Notes: generated by a model not told the origin, from the sequence alone. A DNA stretch of 6,998 nucleotides from Pseudomonadota bacterium (GCA_005776735.1 SXOM01000086.1:1-6998); one strand, 5' to 3'; numbered from the stretch's first letter, positions 1-5,298 are shown. Made by a program: numbers and translations.

Positions 1-14
1 CTTTTGGAGGGGAA

Positions 15-104
15 ATGGCCGGCAACGTCGCGCCTTCGGACCGAGACCGGTCGACGATGGCGACCACCCAAGAAAATGCCGTAGGGGGACCGATGGTGCC
101 TTGA
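15..104 (+). CDS. Possible 29-aa ORF, or C-terminal tail of a gene entering from the left
   Basis: An ATG at 15 is preceded by a good Shine-Dalgarno run, GGAGG at 6-10, with 4 nt spacing. The frame runs to TGA at 102-104 and gives a hydrophilic 29-residue peptide beginning MAGNVAPSDRDRS. The frame is also open back to position 3 with no stop, so it could equally be the end of a longer plus-strand CDS cut by the window edge. Its third-position base use is less GC-biased than the real genes here, which argues against coding. No family is recognised. The hairpin at 184-216 lies between this frame and the convergent lipoprotein gene, as expected if both end here. Low confidence. Confidence 0.22.
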   Translation: MAGNVAPSDRDRSTMATTQENAVGGPMVP

Positions 105-183
105 CACAACCGGCCACCTCATAGAAGGACCCGGGGGTGACCTACGCCCCGCAAACGCCTCGTCAGGCCGTTGTCCACCCGCG

Positions 184-216
184 AGACGCCGACCCGCGCC
201 CCGGGTCGCCGCGTCT
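184..216. terminator. Strong GC-rich hairpin, candidate bidirectional terminator
   Basis: The inverted repeat has AGACGC (184-189) plus CGACCCG (190-196) pairing with CGGGTCG (202-208) plus GCGTCT (211-216). This makes a 13-bp stem with a 2-nt CC bulge at 209-210 and a 5-nt loop at 197-201. It starts 17 bp beyond the stop codon of the last lipoprotein gene, on that gene's downstream side. Neither strand has a T-run after the stem, so it is not a canonical intrinsic terminator. It may instead be a processing or stabilising stem, or a terminator that does not need a U-tract. From 105 to 183 I see no convincing gene. Confidence 0.45.
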
Positions 217-232
217 TGCCCGGCCCCCGCCG

Positions 233-901
233 TCAGTACGCGAAGTAGTAGTAGTACGCGACGCCCGCGCTGCTCCGGGCGTACTGCTCGACCGTGGCGG
301 CCGCTTCGGTGCCGCGCACGTGGTACACGCCGCCCGCCGGGTAGTTGTAGCCGTAGATGTACCAGCCGTCGTAGACCGGGGCGTCGAGGTGCGCCCACAC
401 CACGCTCTCGAGCGCGTAGGTGCCGTTGGCGCCGCTGTAGAGGTACACGGGGGAGAAGCCGATGCCGTCGAGCGAACTCCCGAAGTAGAAGTCGTCGACG
501 CTCGCCGTCTCGAACAGGGTCCCGCGCGTCAGAAACGCGTCGCAGTAGTCGCCGGTGGTCCCGCCCCCATCGACCCGCACGTCGTACGCCCACGCGCAGT
601 CCGGGCACAGGCTGGCCGCCGGGGTGCTGCCGGCGAAGTGCACCGCGAGGTCGCACACGTACTCCCCGGTCGCCAGGTTCTTCGCGGCGAACCCCCGCGA
701 CGCCTGCAGCTCGTTCTCGGTGTGTGCGATGCTCCCGTGCCACACCAGCCACCCGGTGCCGGTGTCGCCCGCTTCGCCGCAGGAGCCGCCCACGCGCTCG
801 CTGCACGGCAACACGCCGACCACCGGAGCCGAGTCGTCCGCGCTGTCGCACCCGAGGGCCGAAAACAGCGCGGCGAACCTGATGCTCCGGTGGCCGCCCA
901 C
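233..901 (-). CDS. Predicted lipoprotein, third paralog of a tandem set (no Asp-Thr tract)
   Basis: The 222-aa protein has a short signal sequence ending in SALGC (Cys18), a marginal lipobox. The next residue is Asp, which in enteric bacteria would favour inner-membrane retention. Residues 19-45 form a linker with two extra cysteines (33 and 41) in place of the Asp-Thr tract of its paralogs. From GDTGTGWLVWHG (45-56) onward it aligns with the other two. It keeps the four cysteines at 83, 99, 102 and 120 (CPDC at 99-102), the GDYCDAF block, an AL-E motif and the tail YYYYFAY before TGA. The GTG start at 901 has no Shine-Dalgarno and lies 3 nt after the TAG of the preceding gene, in the same frame. 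Translation by reinitiation is likely. The family is unrecognised. It is the most diverged of the three. Confidence 0.85.
   Translation of the reverse strand: MGGHRSIRFAALFSALGCDSADDSAPVVGVLPCSERVGGSCGEAGDTGTGWLVWHGSIAHTENELQASRGFAAKNLATGEYVCDLAVHFAGSTPAASLCPDCAWAYDVRVDGGGTTGDYCDAFLTRGTLFETASVDDFYFGSSLDGIGFSPVYLYSGANGTYALESVVWAHLDAPVYDGWYIYGYNYPAGGVYHVRGTEAAATVEQYARSSAGVAYYYYFAY
236..256 (-). repeat. TAC-codon run encoding the C-terminal YYYYFAY
   Basis: Four consecutive TAC codons, then TTC, GCG and TAC, immediately precede TGA. The design matches the ends of the two paralogs (908-931 and 1800-1817). Every Tyr uses TAC, so the DNA is a short trinucleotide repeat that could gain or lose residues in frame by slippage. 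Confidence 0.8.
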
Positions 902-904
902 CGG

Positions 905-1780
905 CTAGTAGTAGAAGTAGTAGTAGTAGTAACCGAGCGACGACTCGATGGTCATCGGGCTCGCCGACTCGTCGACGGATTCGATGCCGCCGCCGGCGTA
1001 GTCGTAGTGGCGGAGGATCCACCCGTAGGTGTCGTAGTAGATGAACACGCTGTTCTCGAGGGCGTAGACGGTGCCCCCGTACTCGTAGTCGTAGGTTTCG
1101 GCGAACCCCCAACCCGAGAGCGCGCTCTTGCCCCACCAGACGTCGGTGTAGGTGTAGTAGTCGAAGAGGGTCGAGCTCGCGAAGCTGCCGCAGTACGCCC
1201 CCGTGGTGCCGCCGCCGGTGATCGACGTCTCGTAGGAATACGCGCAGTCCGGGCAGCCCGAGGGCCCGTCGGAGCTGCCGTAGGACTCCCCATACAGGTA
1301 GCAGACCTCGGTCCCGCGCGCGGTGAGCGCCTCAATGCCATAGGTGACCGCGATCGAGCTGCCGTCTTCGTCGATCTCGCCCGTCCAGTACAGGAAGGCG
1401 GTGCCGGTGTCGCCCGTCGGGCAGCCGTCGTCGACCACGCCGTCGCAGTCCTGGTCGACCCCGTCGCCGCAACGCTCCTCCGCATCGGGGTTGATGCGGG
1501 GGTTGGCGTCGTTGCAGTCTTCGTCCTCGGTGAAGCCGTCGCCGTCCGCGTCGGTCTTGCCCGTGTCGGTGTCGGTGTCGGTGTCCGTATCGGTGTCGGT
1601 GTCGGTGTCGGTGTCCGTATCGGTATCGGTATCGGTGTCCGTATCGGTGTCGGTATCCGTATCGGTGTCGGTGTCGGCGTCGGCGAAGCCGCCAGAGTCC
1701 TTCCCGGTGTCGGAAGGCGTGGTGAAGCAGCCCGCCAGGCCGAAGAGCAGCCCGAGCGCGGGGGTGGGGAACAGTCGCAT
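905..1780 (-). CDS. Predicted lipoprotein with 19 Asp-Thr repeats, MopE-like metal-binding motif and Tyr-rich C-terminus
   Basis: The protein is 291 aa if started at the ATG at 1780. I prefer that start because GAGGTG (1784-1789) sits just upstream as a Shine-Dalgarno, and MRL then matches the paralog's N-terminus. A GTG at 1786 would lie inside that ribosome site. The signal peptide ends in the classic lipobox LAGC (Cys18). Residues 36-73 are nineteen DT dipeptides. Residues 77-120 match the putative metal-binding motif of MopE-type proteins: an Asp-rich DADGDGF start, EDCNDANP, and CGDGVDQDCDGVVDDGC. Residues 122-291 are the shared domain with cysteines 160, 176, 179 and 197, a GWILRHYDY block and the tail YYYYYFYY. 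It is probably surface- or periplasm-exposed and lipid-anchored. Ligand and role are unknown. It is the middle gene of the tandem set. Confidence 0.92.
   Translation of the reverse strand: MRLFPTPALGLLFGLAGCFTTPSDTGKDSGGFADADTDTDTDTDTDTDTDTDTDTDTDTDTDTDTDTDTDTDTGKTDADGDGFTEDEDCNDANPRINPDAEERCGDGVDQDCDGVVDDGCPTGDTGTAFLYWTGEIDEDGSSIAVTYGIEALTARGTEVCYLYGESYGSSDGPSGCPDCAYSYETSITGGGTTGAYCGSFASSTLFDYYTYTDVWWGKSALSGWGFAETYDYEYGGTVYALENSVFIYYDTYGWILRHYDYAGGGIESVDESASPMTIESSLGYYYYYFYY
908..931 (-). repeat. TAC-codon run encoding the C-terminal YYYYYFYY
   Basis: Five TAC codons, one TTC and two TAC codons run directly into TAG, which itself differs from TAC by one base. The last codons (TAC x3, TTC, TAC x2, TAG) are identical to the end of the gene at 1797-2537. 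Confidence 0.85.
1562..1675 (-). repeat. Hexanucleotide tract encoding (Asp-Thr)19
   Basis: There are nineteen 6-bp units, 114 bp in all, mostly GACACC with GATACC, GACACG and GATACG variants. All variation is synonymous, so the peptide is a perfect DT repeat. It works as an acidic, extended spacer between the lipid anchor and the folded part. The synonymous differences suggest that selection keeps the peptide and that the tract is not a fresh slippage product. Confidence 0.95.
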
Positions 1781-1783
1781 GGT

Positions 1784-1789
1784 CACCTC
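1784..1789 (-). promoter_or_regulatory. Ribosome binding site GAGGTG deciding the ATG start at 1780
   Basis: On the minus strand the sequence reads GAGGTGACC then ATG, placing GAGG 5 nt from the ATG. The alternative GTG codon (1784-1786) is part of this element, so ATG is the better start. Confidence 0.7.
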
Positions 1790-1796
1790 GGAGCGC

Positions 1797-2537
1797 CTAG
1801 TAGTAGAAGTAGTAGTAGGTCGGGTTTCCGCTGCTGTCCGTCAGGTAGGACATCGCGGTCATCGGCTTGGCCGACTCGTCGACGCTATCGTAGCCGTTGG
1901 CCGGGTAGTCGTAGTGGCGCAAGATCCACCCATACCCGCTGTAGTACATGAAGATCCCGTTCTCGAGGTCGTACTCGGTGCCGCCGTACTCGTAGACGTA
2001 CAGGTCGGCGAAGCCCCAGCCCTTGACGTCGGAGCTGGCGAACCACATGTCGCTGGAGCTGTAGTAGGTGAAGAGGGTGTCGGTGAGGAAGCTGTCGCAG
2101 TAGTCGCCACTGAGCCCGTCGTTGGTCGGCTTGGTGCCGAACTCCCAGGTACAGTCGGGGCAACCCGAGGGCGCGGTGCTGGAGCCCGAGTGCTCGCCGT
2201 ACATGAAGCAGGCCAGGTCGCCCTTGACCGTGGCGCCGGCGATGCCGTAGGTGACGTCGACGCTGGTTCGCGTCGAGTCGAACTCGCCGTACCACACGAG
2301 GTAGGCGGTGCCGGTGTCGGTGTCCGAGTCGGTGTCGGTGTCGGTATCGGTGTCGGTATCCGTGTCGGTGTCCGTGTCGGGGTCCGTATCCGTGTCGGTA
2401 TCGGTGTCCGAGTCGGTGTCGGTGTCCGCGTCGCCGATGCCGGGCGGCTTGGTGTCCGCGCTGTCGGGAGGGGCGGTGAAACAACCGAGGATGAAGGCCC
2501 CGGCGAGAACAGTGCTGAGACGGATGGACAGGCGCAC
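1797..2537 (-). CDS. Predicted lipoprotein with 19 Asp-Thr/Ser/Pro repeats and Tyr-rich C-terminus
   Basis: The 246-aa protein is the first gene of the tandem lipoprotein set. The signal peptide MRLSIRLSTVLAGAFILGC ends at Cys19, and the lipobox ILGC is acceptable but not classic. Residues 38-75 are nineteen D-x dipeptides: sixteen DT, two DS and one DP. The shared domain follows directly at GTAYLVWYGEF (76-86), with no MopE-like insert. It has cysteines 110, 126, 129 and 147 in the same spacing as the paralogs, SGCPDC at 124-129, GDYCDSF at 144-150, GWGFADLY, and GWILRHYDY. The C-terminus is TYYYFYY before TAG. The GTG start at 2537 is supported by GGAG 5 nt upstream. Sixteen nt separate its stop from the next gene, so an operon is likely. 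No described family is recognised. A secreted, lipid-anchored location is inferred. Confidence 0.92.
   Translation of the reverse strand: MRLSIRLSTVLAGAFILGCFTAPPDSADTKPPGIGDADTDTDSDTDTDTDTDPDTDTDTDTDTDTDTDTDSDTDTGTAYLVWYGEFDSTRTSVDVTYGIAGATVKGDLACFMYGEHSGSSTAPSGCPDCTWEFGTKPTNDGLSGDYCDSFLTDTLFTYYSSSDMWFASSDVKGWGFADLYVYEYGGTEYDLENGIFMYYSGYGWILRHYDYPANGYDSVDESAKPMTAMSYLTDSSGNPTYYYFYY
1800..1817 (-). repeat. TAC-codon run encoding the C-terminal YYYFYY
   Basis: Three TAC codons, TTC and two TAC codons run directly into TAG at 1797-1799. The preceding codons (SGNPT) are unlike those of the paralog, so the tail is conserved while the sequence just before it is not. Confidence 0.85.
2313..2426 (-). 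repeat. Hexanucleotide tract encoding 19 Asp-Thr/Ser/Pro dipeptides
   Basis: There are nineteen 6-bp units, 114 bp, exactly the length of the tract at 1562-1675. Asp is invariant (GAC or GAT). Three units carry Ser or Pro instead of Thr through single-base changes in the second codon. It is an acidic spacer between lipobox and folded domain. Confidence 0.95.
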
Positions 2538-2542
2538 GGCGA

Positions 2543-2546
2543 CTCC
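2543..2546 (-). promoter_or_regulatory. Ribosome binding site GGAG for the GTG start at 2537
   Basis: The minus strand reads GGAGTCGCC then GTG, a 5-nt spacing. This supports GTG at 2535-2537 as the true start of the first lipoprotein gene. Confidence 0.6.
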
Positions 2547-2557
2547 GAAGAGGCCCC

Positions 2558-2563
2558 ACTTTA
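2558..2563 (-). promoter_or_regulatory. Possible -10 element TAAAGT for the lipoprotein operon
   Basis: The 126-bp gap between the HD-domain gene and the lipoprotein genes (2538-2663) contains no ORF worth calling. Within it, TAAAGT lies 20 nt before the GTG start and stands out in an otherwise GC-rich stretch. No convincing -35 is found at 16-18 bp; a TTGGTC lies about 24 bp upstream, which is too far. Weak evidence for an independent promoter. Confidence 0.3.
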
Positions 2564-2663
2564 TCCCGCTTCCGGGCGATGCGCCGCGACCAATCTCGAC
2601 CCCGGCGCTTTCTTGCGCGCATCGCGACGCGAGGTCGGCCGGGGCGCGCGACGCCGTCGGGAC

Positions 2664-3143
2664 CTACCCGGGGAGCGGACGGGATCCAGGCGTCGCCCCG
2701 GGGCGTCCGAATTCTTCGGTTCTGAAGCCGAGCGCCCCGTAGACGGCGGCCTGCACCTCCATGTCGTGGAGGTCGAGCGACTTGAGGTAGCGGGCCTCGG
2801 GCGTGGTGCCCGCCGCCGCTTCGTCCCAGAGCGCGAGGAGCGCGGGGTGATCGGCCAGGAGCGCGCGTGCGGCCTCGGACTCGCGTCGTTTCTTCTCCGC
2901 GCGCGGCACGCCGTCGTGAGGCGTGATGTCGCCCACCCGGACCTCGGCGAGGTCGTGCAACAGCGCCATCGCGACGAGGCGCGCGCGGTCGAGCTCGGCG
3001 GGGGCGTGGATCAACGCCGCGAACGCCACCCCCCACGAGTGGGCGGCGACACTCTCGGGGCGCGGGACGCCCACGCGCACCCAGCCGGCACGATCGAGGG
3101 CCTTGAGGCCCATCGCCTCGGTGAGCAGCTCGAGGTCGGTCAC
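2664..3143 (-). CDS. HD-domain phosphohydrolase, YfbR/HDDC2-like (5'-deoxynucleotidase type)
   Basis: The 159-aa protein has the layout of the HDDC2/YfbR branch of HD hydrolases. These are metal-dependent cytosolic enzymes; characterised members remove phosphate from deoxynucleoside 5'-monophosphates. Visible motifs are GWVRVGVPRPESVAAHSW (20-37) with His35, ALLHDLAEVRVGDITP (60-75) with the His63-Asp64 pair and Glu67, and Asp124 in KSLDLHDMEVQAAVY as the likely last metal ligand. Family members are usually somewhat longer (about 180-200 aa), and this C-terminus is short and Pro/Gly-rich. The GTG start at 3143 overlaps the upstream TGA as GTGA, indicating translational coupling. No Shine-Dalgarno is evident. 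The HD assignment is firm. The substrate is inferred from family only. Confidence 0.88.
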   Translation of the reverse strand: MTDLELLTEAMGLKALDRAGWVRVGVPRPESVAAHSWGVAFAALIHAPAELDRARLVAMALLHDLAEVRVGDITPHDGVPRAEKKRRESEAARALLADHPALLALWDEAAAGTTPEARYLKSLDLHDMEVQAAVYGALGFRTEEFGRPGATPGSRPLPG

Positions 3144-4144
3144 GCGCGGGCCACCCGCGCCCGCTGTTCGGGGCGGGCCATGGACAGGACCACGGGCCCG
3201 GCCGCCTGCATCGCGGCGAAGTCGGCCCGGGTGTGGAGCCCGCGCCAGCCCTCGGCGATGAGCGCCTGCGCCACGGCGCCGCCCAGGTTGCCGCCGGGCC
3301 CCAGCAGCACGAGGTGGTCGGGTGCGTACTCACGCATCACGACGCGTACGCTGGTGGTGAAGTCGTACGGTGCCACGACCTGGTGGCCGAGCGTGTAGTC
3401 GCGCACCGCGAGGGGATCGGCGCTGTGGGGGCGGAAGATCGCGCCGCGCCCGTCGACGAGCGGCACCACGGGCGCGCGCCAGTCGAGGTCGGCCAGGTCG
3501 ATCCGGGCGCGGGCGGCGGTCTCGGCGAGCAGCGGCGTGTGGAACGCCGAGTGGAGGGGGAGCTGCATCGGCGCGTCGCGTTCGCCGATCTTGCGGGGCG
3601 GCAGGCGCTGCATCGCCGCAGCGACCGCTGCGGTGGACCCGCCGAGCACGACCTGGCCACCGAGGTGGATGCTGACGTGGAGATCGGGGGTGCCGCGCAA
3701 CAGCGCGTCGAGCTCGGGCGATGGCGCGCGCGCCCACGCATCGTCGACCAGCGGGTAGAGCACCTGGCCGCCGATGACGTTTCCGGCCTGGTACTGGCCC
3801 ATCGTCTCGACCAGCCGCAGCGTGTCGTGCAAGGGGAGCGCGCCGGCCACCCCGAGGGCGGTGTACCAGCCCATCGAGTTGCCGATGACCGCGACGACCT
3901 CGACGTCGCCGAGCTGATCGCGGTCGGCCAACGAGCAGGTGGTGGTGAGGATGGACGCGTTCTCGCCCGCGACGTGGAGCCGCGAGCTGTACGCGGGGGC
4001 CCGATCGAGCTCGGTCGGCGTCGGTCGGCCGAGCGCGGCCCGGAAGGTGTCGGCGGCGGCGACCGAAGGGGTGGCGGGGAGGGTGCCGAGCTGCTCCCGG
4101 CCGTAGCTGCCACGGCCGGGGCACACCAGAACGATGCGGGACAT
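3140..4144 (-). CDS. Stand-alone FabD-like acyltransferase with altered substrate-site residues
   Basis: The 334-aa protein has the fold signature of malonyl-CoA:ACP transacylases and polyketide AT domains. These transfer an acyl group from CoA to a carrier-protein thiol through a Ser-His pair. Visible are VCPGRGSYG (7-15, in place of PGQGSQ), GNSMGWYTAL (88-97) with nucleophile Ser90, SIHLGGQVVLGGS (158-170, like the family's QVVISG), SAFHTPLL (199-206) with His202, and LGPGGNLGG (281-289). The Arg that binds the malonyl carboxylate (E. coli FabD Arg117) aligns with Met115, and the Gln of NPVQWT aligns with Asp261 (APYDFT). A non-malonyl substrate is therefore likely, and malonyl transfer should not be assumed. 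No other fatty-acid or polyketide genes are nearby. The ATG at 4144 has no clear Shine-Dalgarno. Confidence 0.85.
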   Translation of the reverse strand: MSRIVLVCPGRGSYGREQLGTLPATPSVAAADTFRAALGRPTPTELDRAPAYSSRLHVAGENASILTTTCSLADRDQLGDVEVVAVIGNSMGWYTALGVAGALPLHDTLRLVETMGQYQAGNVIGGQVLYPLVDDAWARAPSPELDALLRGTPDLHVSIHLGGQVVLGGSTAAVAAAMQRLPPRKIGERDAPMQLPLHSAFHTPLLAETAARARIDLADLDWRAPVVPLVDGRGAIFRPHSADPLAVRDYTLGHQVVAPYDFTTSVRVVMREYAPDHLVLLGPGGNLGGAVAQALIAEGWRGLHTRADFAAMQAAGPVVLSMARPEQRARVARA

Positions 4145-4183
4145 GGGCGCGCGACTAACGCAACGCGGATACCGGCGGGCGTG
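4145..4183. promoter_or_regulatory. 39-bp divergent intergenic region
   Basis: This gap separates the ATG of the acyltransferase (minus) from the ATG of the flippase-like gene (plus). It is too short for two independent non-overlapping promoters, so either the promoters overlap the opposing 5' coding ends or the transcripts have almost no leader. The AT-richer words here are ACTAACG and GGATACC (plus strand). Neither makes a full -10 with a -35. No strong Shine-Dalgarno is seen for either gene. Confidence 0.4.
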
Positions 4184-5272
4184 ATGACGCCGCCTGCTCG
4201 AGTCCGACCCTGGCTACGCGTCCTGGTGTCCGCGGCGCTCACCTTCGCGGCGCTCGCCGGGTTCGGCTTCGCGGCGTTGCGGATGCTCGACGGGGTGGAC
4301 GCGTCGGCACGGCTGTGGGAGCTCTCTCCGGGGTGGCTCGCGGCTGCCCTCGCCGCATGGAGCCTCTCGGTGGTCGTGCAGGCGCTGAGGCTGCGGGCCC
4401 TGGTGCCGGTCCGGCCGTCTCCGCCGGTCGCCGGCTTCGTCGCGGTGGTCCTGGGCAGCAACGCGGTGCACCTGGCGCTGCCGGGTCCCATCGCCGAGCT
4501 GGGCGCGGCCTGGGCGCTGCGCCAACGGTACGGGGTCCCCATGCCATCGGCGTTGGCGGCGGCGTTGTTGGCCAGGGTGCTCGCGCTCGCGATCTTCGGC
4601 GTGGTCACGCTCGCGATGTGGCCCCTGGTCGCGACGCGGGTGCCCGCCGGGTTGTCGGCGGCGCTGGGCCCGCTGGCGCTCGTCACCGGCCTCGCCGGGT
4701 TCGGGCTCCTCGGGGTGTTGGCGCGCCCGGTGCAGGTCGTCGTCCTCGCGGCGCGGCTGGCGGAGCGCCTCGGCGGGGTGCCGGTGCTGGCCCGCCACGC
4801 GGCGCGGTTCGGGGATCGCCTTCGGTGGTGGGCGCGCTGCTTCGCGGCCGTCGGGGGCGTGCCGATGGGGCGTTGGCTCCAGGCGGCCGGCCTGAGCGTG
4901 GTGAACCTCGCGGTCCTCACCGGCTCGGCGCTCTTGACCTTGCGGGCGTTGGGCATCGACGCCGATCCGCTCGGCACCACCTTCATGCAGGCGCTCACCG
5001 CGGTGGCCAGCGTGGCGGGCCTGTTGGTCCCCGGGGGGCTCGGCGCGGTCGAGGTGCTCGTGGTGCTGCTGTTTCCGCTGTACGCGGTCGGCAGCACCGC
5101 CGACGCGGTCGTCGCGGCGCTCCTGCTGCGCGCGGTGCACCTCACGACGCTGGTCTTCGGCATCCCGGCGATGTCGTGGTTGGTGGCCACGCTCCCCGAG
5201 GACGCGCACGCGCGCACGCTGGCGATGTCGGACGCGCTCAAGGCCGACCTGGACCGGGTGGAGTCGGGCTGA
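4184..5272 (+). CDS. UPF0104/AglD-type flippase-like integral membrane protein
   Basis: The 362-aa protein matches the lysylphosphatidylglycerol-synthase TM-region family (flippase-like domain). Members sit in the inner membrane and are linked to moving or modifying lipids and lipid-linked sugars. After a short basic N-terminus (MTPPARVRPWLR), hydrophobic segments lie at about 12-34, 50-66, 83-99, 122-150, 155-190, 231-255, 268-301 and 304-335. Family-typical blocks are LPGPIAELGAAWALR (99-113, like the usual lP-x-R-x-GE-x-x-R) and LVPGGLGAVEVLVV (281-294), followed by ALLLRAVHLTT. The first block lacks the usual Arg, having Pro-Ile instead. The frame stays open far upstream as antisense of the acyltransferase gene. 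ATG 4184 is chosen because the membrane protein begins there; GTG 4181 is an alternative. It is probably co-transcribed with the next gene. Confidence 0.85.
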   Translation: MTPPARVRPWLRVLVSAALTFAALAGFGFAALRMLDGVDASARLWELSPGWLAAALAAWSLSVVVQALRLRALVPVRPSPPVAGFVAVVLGSNAVHLALPGPIAELGAAWALRQRYGVPMPSALAAALLARVLALAIFGVVTLAMWPLVATRVPAGLSAALGPLALVTGLAGFGLLGVLARPVQVVVLAARLAERLGGVPVLARHAARFGDRLRWWARCFAAVGGVPMGRWLQAAGLSVVNLAVLTGSALLTLRALGIDADPLGTTFMQALTAVASVAGLLVPGGLGAVEVLVVLLFPLYAVGSTADAVVAALLLRAVHLTTLVFGIPAMSWLVATLPEDAHARTLAMSDALKADLDRVESG

Positions 5273-5283
5273 GCGGCGCGGCG

Positions 5284-5292
5284 TGGTACGCT
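5284..5292 (+). promoter_or_regulatory. Extended -10-like TGGTACGCT, possible leaderless start
   Basis: TGnTAnnnT is matched exactly by TGG-TACGCT, and its end lies 6 nt before the ATG at 5299. A transcript starting at the usual distance would begin at or next to the A of ATG, giving a leaderless mRNA. No Shine-Dalgarno precedes this ATG and no -35 is evident. A match this short could be chance. Confidence 0.3.
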
Positions 5293-5298
5293 CGCCGG

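Noticed and set aside
1..122. Minus-strand frame from an ATG at 122 open to the left edge (40 codons)
   Set aside because: No ribosome site, an Arg/His-rich product without motifs, and third positions less GC-biased than the real genes here.
137..1951. 604-aa plus-strand open frame
   Set aside because: It is antisense to two and a half genes that have signal peptides, paralogy and ribosome sites. Its product is Val/Arg/Gly-biased with VGVGV/RIGIG runs that are just the complement of the DT and TAC repeats. Long open antisense frames are usual at this GC content.
1562..2426. CRISPR-like or tandem satellite array
   Set aside because: The units are 6 bp, in frame, without spacers, and encode a coherent Asp-Thr peptide in two lipoprotein genes.
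2538..2663. Terminator or small RNA in the gap between the HD gene and the lipoprotein operon
   Set aside because: Only short imperfect GC-rich stems are visible, with no T-run and no recognisable RNA motif.
1344..3398. 684-aa plus-strand open frame with a long Val-Ser repeat
   Set aside because: The VS repeat is the reverse complement of the Asp-Thr tract, and the frame crosses three well-supported minus-strand genes. It has no domain signal.
3233..4183. N-terminal extension of the flippase-like gene (upstream part of a 679-codon frame)
   Set aside because: The extension is antisense to the acyltransferase gene and has no family resemblance. Membrane-protein composition begins at the ATG at 4184.
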